Part shown: piece by piece, positions 25,670-36,124 of the stretch
Numbering within the stretch: the stretch's first letter is position 1
Layout of the letters: each line of letters opens with the position of its first letter
Origin: Symbiodinium natans
Taxonomy: Eukaryota; Sar; Dinophyceae; Suessiales; Symbiodiniaceae
Length of the DNA stretch: 37,500 bases
Direction of reading: 5' to 3'
NCBI GenBank assembly: GCA_905221605.1
Contig: CAJNDS010000613.1
Span: forward strand, 57,501-95,000
Translations under genes and position numbers: made by a program
Notes under the pieces: generated by a model
Told to the model about the DNA's origin: nothing
Databases searched by the model: none
What the model saw: the letters and a program-made list of their open reading frames with translations, nothing else

Positions 25670-26031
25670 CTAGGTACGAATCCTGAGAACGAAGGTCTAT
25701 TTCTAGCTCTTAGGGTGTCGGGTTGCGACAATGAACACTAAACCCTAAACCCTCAAAGCCCCTAAGGCACTTGTCGGCCTGCTACTGAGCTGTCCACCTT
25801 AGAAGCTGGGCTCTATTGCGACTCTGGCCCCTGTCAGCTTTCATAAGCCCTAAACCGCGTGGCTCTGACTGAAAAAACCTCCAATAACGTAGGAAGAAGG
25901 AAGCCGTTCGTGATTCATGGATTCTAGAACCTCCAACACAACAAAGGTCCAAGAGGTTCAGGGGTTGCAGGTTTAGTGCTCTTGGAGTCCTGTATAACCC
26001 CTAAACCCGAAAGCCTAATTCCTAAACCTTG

Positions 26032-26125
26032 AACCCTAAACCCTAAACCCTAAACCCTAAACCCTAAACCCTAAACCCTAAACCCTAAACCCTAAACCCT
26101 AAACCCTAAACCCTAACCCCTTCCT
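26032..26125 (-). repeat. CCCTAAA array
   Basis: About 12 near-perfect units. The island at 26130-26235 beside it has short open frames on both strands but nothing I can assign. Confidence 0.95.
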
Positions 26126-26788
26126 AAACCCTAGAGAGGTTTTCGGCCCCTGGCAGATGGCAGTCGCAGAGATTGAAAGCCTATGTAGTACTTGGTTGGC
26201 CGGCTGGGTTGCTGCTCAGGAACTTGACAAAACCTAAACCCTAAACCCTAAACCCTGAACCCCAAAGCCCAAACCCCAAACCCTAAACCCCCCTAAACCC
26301 TTTCCCACAATATGAACGATAAACCGCACATGTCTGCATGACTTATGCACCCCTACGTACATCAAGGAGTAAATGAAGTCTAACAACAGCGATCGCCATA
26401 CTTCCCCAAGCAGGCCCGAAACCCTAAACCCTCGACCTATGAACCCTCAACCCCAGTGTTCGCAATATTTGTAAGGCTCCGCAGTTTTTGGCGTCGCCTT
26501 GCTTCAGTTCCTGGACGGCAACCCAACAAGGTCATTTGGTACTCTCCGAACCCCAAGGGCCCTCTTGGCTTGGGGTGTAGGGTTTAGGGTTCAGGGTTTC
26601 TGGGTTTAGGGCAGTTTAAGGTTTAGCGAGCAGACTTAAAGGGGCTGAGACCCTAGGCCCTGCACCTAGGGTGCAGGGTTCAGGGTTTCCCTAAACCCTA
26701 AACCCTCAGCCCTAAACCCTAAACCCTCAACCCTCAACCCTAAACCCTAAATCTACGTTTGGGGGGGGTCGGCTGGTCAAACCCAGGC

Positions 26789-26854
26789 TTTCTGGGGTGC
26801 CGGAGGCGGCTGTAACGCGCTCTGCGGTAGGGCCAGCATGCGTGCCGGCCTGTC
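26789..26854 (-). CDS. Candidate exon, Pro-rich
   Basis: 22 codons: DRPARMLALPQSALQPPPAP then QK. Acceptor GTTGCAG, donor AAA|GCCTGG (GC type). Other frames are open, so the reading is tentative. It could continue the ankyrin protein. Confidence 0.48.
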
Positions 26855-27286
26855 CTGCAACAGGGTTTAGGGTTTCAAGGTTTAGGGCTTGGGCTTTAGG
26901 GTTTAGGGTTTGGGGTTTCGGGTTTGGGGTTTAGGGTTTAGGGTGCCAGGCGGAGCTTGTTGTGTTCACTTCGGGTTTGCAGGTCGACGGGTTTAGGTAA
27001 CCTAGAGATTTCGGATTCCCATGTTTGGGCGTGGGCTACTTGCGTGTTGAAGAGCCCAAAGACCATTGGGCTACCAAGAGCCTGAATGGGCTAGAGCCTT
27101 GAACTCCGACAATTTGATGTCAAAGCTTCTTAAGGCCTTGAATTGCGAAGCCCTGCATCCCCAAAACGCTGAGAAATCTTAACCCCAAGTACGTTTTAAG
27201 ATTGAGGGTTTAGGGTTTAGAGGGCCCAAGCCGACCGCCTACAAATCCTAAGCCCTAGACCCTGGCGACGTGAGGCTTGAACAACC

Positions 27287-27372
27287 CTAAACCTTAAACC
27301 CTAAACCCTAAACCCTAAACCCTAAACCCTAAACCCCAAAACCCCAAAACCCCAAAACCCCAAAACCCCAAG
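27287..27372 (-). repeat. CCCTAAA array turning into CCCCAAAA
   Basis: Five or six CCCTAAA units followed by about five CCCCAAAA octamers (27334-27371), the sequence type of hypotrich ciliate telomeres, next to the exon at 27374-27439. Confidence 0.94.
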
Positions 27373-27373
27373 C

Positions 27374-27439
27374 CGCGGCAAGCTTGTCCCGGTCGCTGTA
27401 GCTGTCAAGCAGTGCCCGCGCTACACGGAGGTGGTTGGC
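27374..27439 (-). CDS. Ankyrin repeat 7, second part
   Basis: 22 codons: ANHLRVARALLDSYSDRDKL then AA. Acceptor TACCAAG, donor GCG|GCTTGG (GC type). A CCCCAAAA-type array lies immediately downstream on the transcript. Confidence 0.72.
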
Positions 27440-30400
27440 CTTGGTAGGGGTCTGGGTTGGAGGTTTTAGGGTAATTAGTAAAGCGGCTAAGAGGTTTCGT
27501 GGGAGGGTTTTAGGGTTTAGTTAAGTGTCTTGTAGGTTTCGTGGGTTGAAGGTTTAAGGGTTCAGTAAAGTGTCTCGTAGGTTTCGTGCATTTTGGGGGT
27601 AGAGGGCTTCGGGTTGAGGTTTTGCATGAACAGGGTTCTCCAGGTCTTTGCGTGCGGGCCATGGCATTGTAGCTTTGTGTCCTTTTTTGTTGGAGGTGCC
27701 CCCTCCTACCTTCAAAGGCCGACCTAAACCCGAAACGCTAAACCCTAAACCCTAAACCCCAAACCCACTTTTGCCGTTGTGACTCACAACATGCTTTTGC
27801 GATTGCTGCGGATTCCAACCTGTGGCCTAACCAACCAGTGTACCTTGGGTGCCTTACATGTGCTTTAGTTTACTGTGTAAGTTACGACCAAGTCGCGCTG
27901 AAAGAAAAGGTCGTTTTATCAGCGTGTTCAGTTATGGCTTCGTAGGGGCCGTGCAACTTCAACCCCCTAAACCCTAAACCCTAAACCCTAAACCCTAAAC
28001 CCTAAACCCCTGAGCCCGAAAACACTGAAAAATAGCTGCCACCCGAGGGCAGCAACAGCCATCTCGAGCGGACTCCTGGCAGAGGATCTGAAAACTCCCG
28101 GGTTTCGTCGAGGGCGTAGGGTTCAGGGTTTTCATGCCGCCTAAGCCCTAAACCCTAAACCCTAAACCCTAAACCCTAAACCCTACAACCGTCTCTTTTA
28201 CCAAGTTAAAAGTTCAGGGTTTTTCAGGGCGGAGAGCCCACTTGCCTCCTCAAGTACCTACTGGCTGAGGGCTCGTGGTCTAGGGTTTCGAGGGCTACGG
28301 CATGCTAACGTGGTCATAAGTTATGTTCAAGGCCAGGGTTTGTTCAAGGTTCAAGGTTTAGGGTTTAGGGTTTAGGGTTTAGGGTTTAGGGTTTAGGGTT
28401 TAGGGTTTAGGGTTTGGGATTTAGGGTTTAGGGCTTAGGGTTTAGGGCTTAGGGTTTAGGGCTTAGCGATCAGGGCGATGGCTTCCAGGGCTCGCTTCCT
28501 GACAAGTTACCTCGGAGCACAAGAGCCTCTGGAATGTGCGACTTAGGGCCACCGAGGGCTTAGGGCTACTTGGGGCTTGGGGCGTACTTAGGGCTTCTTA
28601 CTTGGGGTTTGTTAGGGCGCTTAGCTACTGGGGGCTTCAGGCTACTCGGGGCTTGGGGCGTACTTAGGGCTTCTTACTTAGGGCTTCTTAGGGCGCTTAT
28701 TCGGGCTTAGGGCTACTGAGGGCTTCGGGCTACTTGGGGCTTGGGGCGTACTTAGGGCTTCTTACTTAGGGCTTCTTTGGGTGCGTAGTGGCGCTTACTT
28801 AGGGCTGAAGGGTTTAGGGTTTCGACCCTTAAGCCCGAAGGACCCCCGGCCCCAAAAACCCTCTAAGATGCCAAGAGCGCTCTGCCCTGACCATGAACCC
28901 TACACTCTACTAAGCCCGAAGCCCTGTAAGCCCCCAAGCCCTAAGCCCTAAACCCTAAACCCCAAACCCCAAACCCCAAACCCCAAACCCGAGCCCAACG
29001 TCGCGGCCTTCCAAAGTTGTCCGCCTTGTTCATGTCCACCCCGACCTGGAAAGGTCATGAAACCCGAAAGGCCCTGAACCAAAACCCTAGATGTATACAT
29101 ACATCGAACATACATGCATACATAGCACACACAGAGCTTTTGATTGGGTTCTGGGGTCTTAGGGCCAAGCTCTGCATTTTGGTTAGCTCAATCAATACGA
29201 CGACTCAAAAGACCTGTTCTAGGGGCTGTGCCCAGCCAAACAATTAGGTAAATCGCGTGCCTGTAGCATCATCTTCACAATCTCCAGATTCCCTTGACGA
29301 GCGGCCTTGCAAAGGTGGCACGCAAGCGTGAACTTTGGTGCTGTTGGGCCTGGCCTCTAAGCCTAAACCCAAAACTAAGCCCAAGAAAGCCCTAAACCCG
29401 AGTGTAAGGCCCTAAACTTTGCACATATTCATCTACCCTCAACCCTAAATCCTATAAACCCTGAACCCTAGATATATTCATTTGGTTCTGGTCTTATGAG
29501 GTCCGGGGATGGGAGGCTCGAATTTGGGGGGCCGGGTGGGGGGGGGGGGGGGGGGGCGGTGGGGGGGGGGGGGGGGGGGGGGGGGGCGGTGGGGGGGTCG
29601 AAGGCTCGTTTACTGCAAAAAGGGACAACTTTCAGAAAAAGCTGGCAAGACCAGCTTTCTTTTTTCTGAAAACAACTACTCAAAATTTGAGAAACCGCTG
29701 GTACAACTAGCTTTGTGAAAATTCGAAGCGCTTCCACAATGTCTTGAAATTCATCTCGTACCCTGAAAGTCCTTTTGCAGAAAAAGCTGGTGTCAAAACC
29801 TTTTTGATCAAGTCCGGCTCAAAAAAAGTAAGGTAAAACTAGCTTTTTTCAGAAGCTATCAAACTTTCGGGGCCCCAGCTGGTAAAGTTTCAGAATTTTA
29901 TGAAAAAGATAGTTTGACCCCCCACATGATGAGGTTCCCATCTGAGCGAGGGGAAGGGCAAAAGGAGAATGCATAGATCAATGGGGTGATATATATATAT
30001 ATATACATATCTATATATATAAATATCTACATACATGTGTATATATATATATTTATTTATTTGCTTTTTTTATTTGTTAAATAATTTATTTGTACTTTTG
30101 AAATATTGTATGTTGCTTTGTTTGAGGGGAGAGGTGTTGGGTGTCAGGGTTTAGGGTCCAAGGATTCAGCTCGGCTGCTAGATGTACACAGTATACCCAG
30201 GGCTTGGCGGCTGTGGCAGCTCGAAGCAAAAGGAAGGAAATCAGACACTGGTGAGAGCTTAGGGTAGGGAGGTTACATGCGGACTCCAGAATCGCTCGGC
30301 ATTCAGGTCCTCGCGTGATTGGCTCTTTACCCCTGTAAACCCTAACTAAAATCCAAACCCCTGGAACGGTTTAGGGCTTAGGCTGTTGCCCTATCTTAAG

Positions 30401-33400
30401 TCACCAGGAGTTCTTAGCTGAAGCCCTGTACAGGGAGGTGCCTTCCAGAAGTGTGTTCAAGGGCCTTCAGTTGTGTAAAAGGCGCGAAACTTCGGTGATA
30501 AGCCCCAGAAAAGACCACCCTGTACTACAAAGGCGAGCCTCCCCTAAAGCACGCCGCAAATCCTAAGCCTTACAAAGCAGGGCCCGCTCCTCGTGCAGTG
30601 GCGTTCTGCCGAATCGGTCTGCCTGGTTCCGGTTCGCGCCTGCGCTGGTCGACCCTCTCAAGCCTCTATGTCGGAGTCTAGGGGGGTTGGGAGGTTCCCT
30701 CCTAAGCAACAGTCCGTAAATAGGGCATTATAGTAGGGGGTTATACTAACAGTCCTTGATAGGGATTATAATGGTAGATTAGTATTAGGGGGCTTGTAAG
30801 GCCTGGGTTGATGGGTTTGCTGTGAGGGCTAAGATTAGCATCTTCGACGTGCCGGTCTGTTAGTTTCCTTACCATCGGAGGCCTTCTTCAATGAGAAGGC
30901 GCACCACGGCGAAATGGGAACCACACCTGCGTGCCGGAAGAAGGAGTCTTTTGGGCTTAGGGTTTAGGGTTGAGGGAGTCGGGTTTGGGATTTAAGGTTT
31001 TCCCCATGCCTTAAACCCTACCCCCCCCTTCTCTACATCCTCAGACCCTCGTCCCCTTACATGGCTCCACTCAGCTTGGACCCTAAACCCTAAACCCTAA
31101 ACCCTAAACCCTAAACCCTAAACCCTAAACCCTAAACCCTAAACCCTAAACCCTAAACTCGAAGAAGACCGCTTCAGGGTTAGGGGGGCAGAGCTAGGAG
31201 AGCCACAGCTTGGCCTAAGAACGCCAGGCACGAGGTGAACCAAAACAAACCCCAAACTCCCAAAACCTCCAAAACCCTAAGCCAAAAGCCCTAAACCCTA
31301 AACCTTGAACACCCTAAATTACTAAACCCCGACTTTCCGTCAAAACTGAGGACCGCGCACGGCCATACTCAGAGGCGTTCGACCATGGGGATCCGACTTG
31401 TTCTTGTTCGCCTGGCTCGGGAAGCCAACACGGCTTTAGTATTTAGGGTTTCGGGGCTTCGGGTAGAGTTCAGGGTTAGGGCGGTTTGGGGTTTAGGGGT
31501 CAGGGCTTTAGGGGTAATTAAGCCCAGTTGGGTTTGCAAAGGGCTCACAGTCGAGGCGCCCCGGCTCCCACCAGCGCGCGGACGATGGGCAGCGATCCCA
31601 AGAAGCAGGCCAGAAAGAGGGGCGTCCTAGGGTTTAGGGTTTAGGGTTTAGGGTTTAGGGTTTAGGGTTTAGGGTTTAGGGTTCAGAGCTTCACAAGGGA
31701 CGAAAGGAGGGACCCTTATAAGGGAGCTTAGGGGTTATTTGGGGGTTATTTGGGGGCTACTTAGGTTATAGGGACTATATAAGGTATATAAGGCCCCTTC
31801 TAGGGGTCCCTCCTTATGCCCCTTAAGATTCGGGTTTAGGCTTTAGGGGTTCATTTAGGAGCGTATGGGGTCTATCTAGGTGAATGGGGGTTTCTTGAGG
31901 ATGTACGGGGTAAAGGCTTCGGGTTTATTTGTTACTGAGGGGCTTAGAGTATAAGATGCCAGGAAGGTGTAGAGGTCTAAGGCTCTGGGGACTCTAGGGC
32001 TGCCATGATTTTTGTTCCCCTCCGGGTCCTCCCATCCCAATCCGACTTGTTCTTGTCGGCCCCTGCGCGCAGCAGCAGGTCCACGACCCTGACGGAGTTG
32101 TTCCTCAAGTTTGGGTTGATAGGGTTTAGGGTTCGTGACAGGGTTTAGGGTTTAGGGTTTAGGGTTTAGGGTTTAGGGTTTAGGGTTTAGGGTTTAGGGT
32201 TTAGGGTTTAGGATTTAGGGTTTAGGGTTTAGGATTTAGGGTTTAGGGTTTAGTCGGTTTCCTCTCTCCATGAACCTCTTACCCGGAATCTCAAACCTTG
32301 CAAGCCCTGAATCCAACCCCGCCCCCCCCCCGCCCCCCGCAAGCGCGCCATAAACGCCAAAACCCAACTGAACCCTCCGCCCTGTTGAAGAACAGTGGGG
32401 AGGAAAATCTCTACTGCAGGGTTCAGGGCTCAGGGTTTAGGGTTCAGGGTTTCGGGTTTCGGGTTTCGGGTTTAAGGTTTAGGGTTTAGGGTTTAGGGTT
32501 TAAGGTTTAGGGTTTTAAGGGTTTAGGGTTTAGGGTTTCGGGGACAATGGTAGTCAGGTCCCCACCAAGGCTCCACACGGCCGCATGTAGAGGAGCCCGT
32601 CCCTGCTGATCCGCCTGAGAGGCTGGTTTTGCAGGGCTGCTCTTTGAACCCGAGGACCGAAGCCCTGAGTCCTAAAGCAGACCAACAGGCACATAAAGTA
32701 TATATATATATATATATACACCTATTTATGTGTATATAAATATGTATATAATGTGTATACAGGAAGAATAAGCACACATAAGTCTAAGAACACATAAATG
32801 AAAATATGTGTTTATGTCGGGTTTAGGGTTTTTGGACAGGGGTGGTTGGGTGGTTCCAGGACTTTCTCTGTAACCCTTACAATACGCTTTGCTTTCAGCA
32901 TAAGAGTGCTTAAAGCCTCAGGGAAGAGGTCCATAGAATGATCGAGTTGATGCTACGGTATCAACTCTCTCTCTCTCTCTCTCTCAGAGCGTGCGCGCGA
33001 GAGTACTCCACCGGCACTTTGCTCTAGACTCATGGGATCCAGCTACCCGGAACCTTCGGGTATACACATGCTCCAATAGAGTGCCCCCTCCCCTCACCAC
33101 CCAGTGGGAGTCATTGGGGCCACACACTGAGTAGACCCGAAACCCTGCCCCGAACCCTCGAATGCTGAACCCAAAAACTATGGGACTCTCGGTTTGGGGA
33201 CCCTGTTCAAAGATCCTTTAAGGGAATAGAACGGCCACATTCCAGGGAGCCTCCTAAAGGTCCATCCTTAGGTGTCCGAGTACGACTCCCTTCTAAACCC
33301 TAAACCCTAAACCCTAAACCCTAAACCCTAAACCCTAAACCTTGACACAAGCACTCGTCCGCCTGGTCCATGTTCGCTCCCAGCTGGCAGAGCGCCTCCA

Positions 33401-36124
33401 CGACATTAGCCCAGCGGAGGCGCGAGGCCTCGATAAGGGATGTGACGAAGAAGGGGGATGACGACAGAGAGAGCTATAGGGTTCCTAGGCCCTGAACCAA
33501 AACCCTAAACCCTAAACCCGAAGCCGTAAGCCCTAAACCCTAAGCCCTCCCAGGAAGCATTCGGCCTGAAGTCTCGGAGGGAACAAGCACCCACGAGCCC
33601 TAAGAACCAAAAAAGCCTGGGGAATGACTGTCGGACACAGTTCAGGGTTTAGGGTTTAGGGTTTAGGGTTTAGGATTTAAGTTTAGGGTTCAGGGTACAG
33701 GGTTTAGGGTGCAGGGTTAGTTTAGGGGTGCAATCTTAAAGTTTACATGGGCCCTCTGTATATGAATAACTTCGCAAGGTACGTGTTTTTGTAGTGCCAG
33801 GTAGCGGTACCTTGGATTTCTGGGTTTAGGGGGCTTAGGGAGTATGCGGCTTAGACTCAAAGTTCTGAACAAGGTTCCCAACCAAGACCTTCTTCGACCC
33901 CTAAACCCTAAACCCTAAACCCTAAACCCTAAACCCTAAACCCTAAACCCTAAACCCTAAACCCTAAACCCTAAACCCCCCAACATGTCCCAAGAGGCCT
34001 GCCTGAACTTAGCCAGCACTCTGCCTACATAGTTCCTGAAGAGCCCTTCAGCTTCAGTGGTTCAAGGACCGCCCTGCAGTGGCATGTGGTGGCTACAAGG
34101 CTTTTGGGGGTTTAGGGTTTAGGCTTTCGGGTTTAGAAGGGTGTTGAAGGCACAACACTCCACAATGCTGCCCATCGCCAGGCTCCCCCAGCGGACATAA
34201 AACATGCAAATCTAGGAATCTAGTATCCATCTGCAAGTGCGCACCTGGTAAGGCAGCACCGGCGACCGAAGACCCCAAACCCTGAACACCAAGGCATACA
34301 CCCTAGCGAGTGCCTCGTAAAGAGGTGTGCGGCCATTGCTATCTTGCCTGCTGCAAGAGTTCGGCAGGTTGGGAAAACAAAAGCGGCTGAAGGATTTTTT
34401 GATTGTCCTTCGGCATCCACGGGGGAAGCTTATCAGACGGCCCTCAAACAGGGGCCTAAACCCTAAACCCTAAACCCTAAACACTAAACCCTAAACCCTA
34501 AACCGCCTGATGGCATCGCTTGCGGCTGGGAGTCTTAGGGGCTCGGGAGATGAGGTCTTTGAGCCCCAAAGACCTCTAGACCCTCAAGCTGTCAGATCTC
34601 CGACCCTAAACCCTAAACCCTAAGCCCTAAACCCAGGTTTCGGAGTTGCGGGGCGGTGGCTCCACGATTGCGGGGGGAATATAGTGCTCAACATGCAGAG
34701 AGCACGTAGGGCTCAGAGGGCTATTTGGGGCTTGCCGGGGGGTCTGGGTCCAAAGCCTGGAGAAGTCCTGCTCCAACTTCCGGGGGCTCGAGGTATGTGG
34801 TCGTCGGGCCTACCCCCTAAACCGAAATCCTAAACACCTAAAGACACACTTACAGCACTACAAGTATTCTGGAATCATGTACCAAAAAATCCTTTGGCAG
34901 GTCTTTTGGTACTGTGCAGTGACGCCTTCAGAAAGGCTTCAAGAGCTTAGCACCTAGGGTTTTGGATTGCTGGGAAGAAGGCCATCATACACAACCTCTT
35001 CCCTGACCTGTTGCGATCGGCGCCCATGTGAACCAGGCAGCAAACCACCTGGCTAATGGTTGAGAGGCGAGGGGGCGACAGAATTTCAGGCTTCGTAGGG
35101 CTTACAAAAGGGGGTCAGGGCCTATGGGGGCCAAACCCTAACCCTAAAACCCAACCTGAAACCTAACTAACCCTCAAACACGTGTGTTCCGACCGCTGCC
35201 TGTCAGGTGATAGGGCACATGGCGGGTGGGCCCATCAGTTGGTGTCCACACTGTAGCGTGTAAGGTTTAGAATTAGGATAGTTTGGAGCTTCGGGTTAAG
35301 CGTTCTGGGAAAGTGAGGGCTTCACGGGTCTAAGATGTAGGGATGGCAGGGTCTTGCGAAGAGGGGGGAGCGGTGAGGGTTGCTCTCCAACATGTCCAAA
35401 GCATGGGTGGTGAGCGTCCTTGATCATGTTACCCTGGAACCTAAGCCCACTGTTCCTGCTGAACCCAGTCGAAAGCACCTCACACTATCTGGAAGGGGTG
35501 TTGAGTGTAGGGGTACTCCCCACTCACACCAAGGCCAAGGGCATTCATTCATTCCTAAGAAGCTTGACAGCCACGGCCCTGAAAGCTTAGTTTCAAGACA
35601 TGCATTCGAGGGTTGTCGCGTTTAAACTTATAAGGCTAGAACTCGAACCCTTGAGGGTTGAGGGGTTGAAAGGGTCTACACACCTTTCTCCACAAACCCC
35701 TCGGCGTGAGCATGAGCCTCCTCAGGTACAGATGCATCTCAAGCCCTCAGTCCCTAAACCAAGGGTTTAGGGGATTACCATACATAAATCCAAAGCCCCC
35801 CAAGAAACCCGAAACATCAAACACAACTTAAGCCAAAGAAATCCAAAATGCACCTGCCTCGGCCTGGCCATTGCAGACAGCTGCGAAGAGTGGACTCCTC
35901 CCCTCATGATCGAGGCGATCTCTTCGTCCAACCTGGTGTTTCAGTGCGTCTTGGCGTCTTAAGCTTAAGGGGGTGTAGGGCCTTTTGTGGGTGGAGACCT
36001 TTGAGGTTCACCGCAAGGAAGGCTGGGTCCTGCGTGGAGCAAAGATCTCGCACCCTGCGGAGACAATCAAAATCTCTGACTTTGGTGCCTTCGGAGGGAA
36101 GAAGCCCTGAACTCTGCGATGCCA
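27374..36124 (-). CDS. Ankyrin-repeat protein, seven repeats split over 15 micro-exons
   Basis: Exons: 35999-36124, 35855-35919, 35008-35048, 34314-34347, 33363-33428, 32565-32614, 32029-32103, 31560-31626, 31355-31411, 30883-30926, 30590-30639, 29261-29305, 29008-29045, 28042-28075, 27374-27439. Spliced, they give seven consecutive 33-36 residue ankyrin repeats with the GRTPL...A...LL..GA pattern, for example KSDWDGRTPLFLAC and QADRFGRTPLHEAARQGN. Ankyrin repeats form stacked helices used for protein binding. Exon boundaries fall repeatedly at GR|TPL (phase 2) or just before GA(D/N), so most repeats are built from two exons. Junctions are in frame except 31355 to 30926, which is unresolved; those at 32565 and 28042 need unusual TG-AG or GT-A ends. 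The N terminus and C terminus are not defined; exons further left may belong to the same protein. Confidence 0.88.
28042..28075 (-). CDS. Ankyrin repeat 7, first part
   Basis: 11 codons after a carried G: SPLEMAVAALG. Acceptor TGCCAG. The donor region is GG-GTGGCAG, with the exact end unresolved by one base. Confidence 0.76.
28355..28468 (+). repeat. TTTAGGG array with TTTAGGGC units
   Basis: About nine perfect units then alternating TTTAGGG and CTTAGGG units. Confidence 0.94.
28560..28805 (+). repeat. Tandem repeat, unit about 90 bp, three copies
   Basis: Unit contains GGGGCTTGGGGCGTACTTAG, GGCTTCTTACTTAGGGCTTC and AGGGCGCTTA. The copies are close to identical, so the expansion is recent. 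Built from TTAGGG-like words. Confidence 0.85.
29008..29045 (-). CDS. Ankyrin repeat 6 end and repeat 7 start
   Basis: 12 codons plus AG: VGVDMNKADNFG(R). Acceptor TTTCCAG, donor GGAAG|GCCGCG (GC type). Confidence 0.83.
29261..29305 (-). CDS. Ankyrin repeat 6, second part
   Basis: 15 codons: AARQGNLEIVKMMLQ. Acceptor TTTGCAAG, donor CAG|GCACGC (GC type). Confidence 0.84.
29537..29598 (+). repeat. G-tract interrupted twice by CGGT
   Basis: Long G runs separated by CGGT. Followed by 29630-29930, where AAAGCTGG/CCAGCTTT-like words recur in both orientations (GAAAAAGCTGG, ACCAGCTTT, AACTAGCTTT); nothing coding seen in that stretch. Confidence 0.9.
29630..30290. other. Intron interior without a supported exon
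   Basis: Between ankyrin exons at 29261-29305 and 30590-30639. Contains the AAAGCTGG-rich stretch, a TA block (29985-30125) and a short unique region. No exon seen. Confidence 0.5.
30590..30639 (-). CDS. Ankyrin repeat 5 end and repeat 6 first part
   Basis: 16 codons: ANRNQADRFGRTPLHE. Acceptor AGCGCAG, donor GAG|GAGCGG (GA type). Confidence 0.83.
30690..30793. mobile_element. Fold-back element, family A copy 5, rear part rearranged
   Basis: GGAGGTTCCCTCCTAAGCAA, CAGTCCGTAAATAGGG, then a second direct-orientation arm ACTAACAGTCCTTGATAGGG and TATTAGGGGG. A decayed or compound copy. Confidence 0.62.
30883..30926 (-). CDS. Ankyrin repeat 5, second part
   Basis: Reads CGSHFAVVRLLIEE plus one base. 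Acceptor CACGCAG, donor GAAG|GCCTCC (GC type). The carried G completes Gly in the following GAN loop. Confidence 0.78.
31078..31160 (-). repeat. CCCTAAA array
   Basis: About 11 perfect units in the intron between ankyrin exons 30883-30926 and 31355-31411. Confidence 0.95.
31355..31411 (-). CDS. Ankyrin repeat 4 end and repeat 5 first part
   Basis: 19 codons: ANKNKSDPHGRTPLSMAVR. Acceptor AGCCAG is in frame with the previous exon. The donor is probably CGCG|GTCCTC, but the phase into 30926 does not resolve. Confidence 0.8.
31560..31626 (-). CDS. Ankyrin repeat 4
   Basis: 22 codons: TPLFLACFLGSLPIVRALVG then AG. Acceptor CCCTAG is the edge of a CCCTAAA array, so the repeat itself supplies the splice acceptor. 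Donor GGG|GCGCCT (GC type). Confidence 0.84.
31705..31814. mobile_element. Fold-back element, family C copy 2
   Basis: Ends AGGAGGGACCCTTATAAGGG and CCTTCTAGGGGTCCCTCCTT. Inverted relative to copy 1 and about 30 bp shorter. Confidence 0.8.
32029..32103 (-). CDS. Ankyrin repeat 3, second part, and repeat 4 start
   Basis: 24 codons: NNSVRVVDLLLRAGADKNKS then DWDG. Donor GGGAG|GACCCG (GA type). The split Arg codon completes GR|TPL in the next exon. Confidence 0.83.
32110..32541 (+). repeat. Two TTTAGGG arrays in one ankyrin intron
   Basis: Arrays at 32140-32255 and 32410-32541, both the same orientation, separated by a C-rich spacer. They almost fill the intron between ankyrin exons 32029-32103 and 32565-32614, an exception to the inverted layout. 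Confidence 0.93.
32565..32614 (-). CDS. Ankyrin repeat 3, first part
   Basis: 16 codons: ADQQGRAPLHAAVWSL plus GG. Acceptor CTCTCAG. To continue in frame into 32103 the intron must be TGGGG...TTGAG or GTGGGG...TTGA; the true ends are unresolved. Confidence 0.78.
33363..33428 (-). CDS. Ankyrin repeat 2, second part
   Basis: 22 codons: ASRLRWANVVEALCQLGANM then DQ. Acceptor TATCGAG, donor CAG|GCGGAC (GC type), both phase 0. Confidence 0.82.
33899..33978 (-). repeat. CCCTAAA array
   Basis: About 11 perfect units in the intron between ankyrin exons 33363-33428 and 34314-34347. The rest of this intron holds short unique islands in which I see no clear exon. Confidence 0.95.
34314..34347 (-). CDS. 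Ankyrin repeat 2, first part (34 nt)
   Basis: Reads QDSNGRTPLYE after a one-base carry. Acceptor GCAGCAG, donor GAG|GCACTC (GC type). Confidence 0.8.
35008..35048 (-). CDS. Ankyrin repeat 1, second part
   Basis: 13 codons, VVCCLVHMGADRN, the helix-2 and GAD loop of an ankyrin repeat. Acceptor TAGCCAG, donor AACAG|GTCAGG (GT type). Confidence 0.78.
35855..35919 (-). CDS. Ankyrin repeat 1, first part
   Basis: Reads RLDHEGRSPLFAAVCNGQAE then A. The GRSPLFAAVCNG core is the ankyrin TPLHxAxxxG helix. The donor GCA-G-GTGCAT and the next acceptor share a G. Confidence 0.78.
35999..36124 (-). CDS. Exon upstream of the ankyrin repeats
   Basis: 41 codons ending RVRDLCSTQDPAFLAVNLK. Acceptor AGCCTAG, donor AAAG|GTCTCC (GT type). 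It keeps phase with the first ankyrin exon (K-DRLDHEGRSPLF). No Met start is evident, so it is probably internal. Confidence 0.55.
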
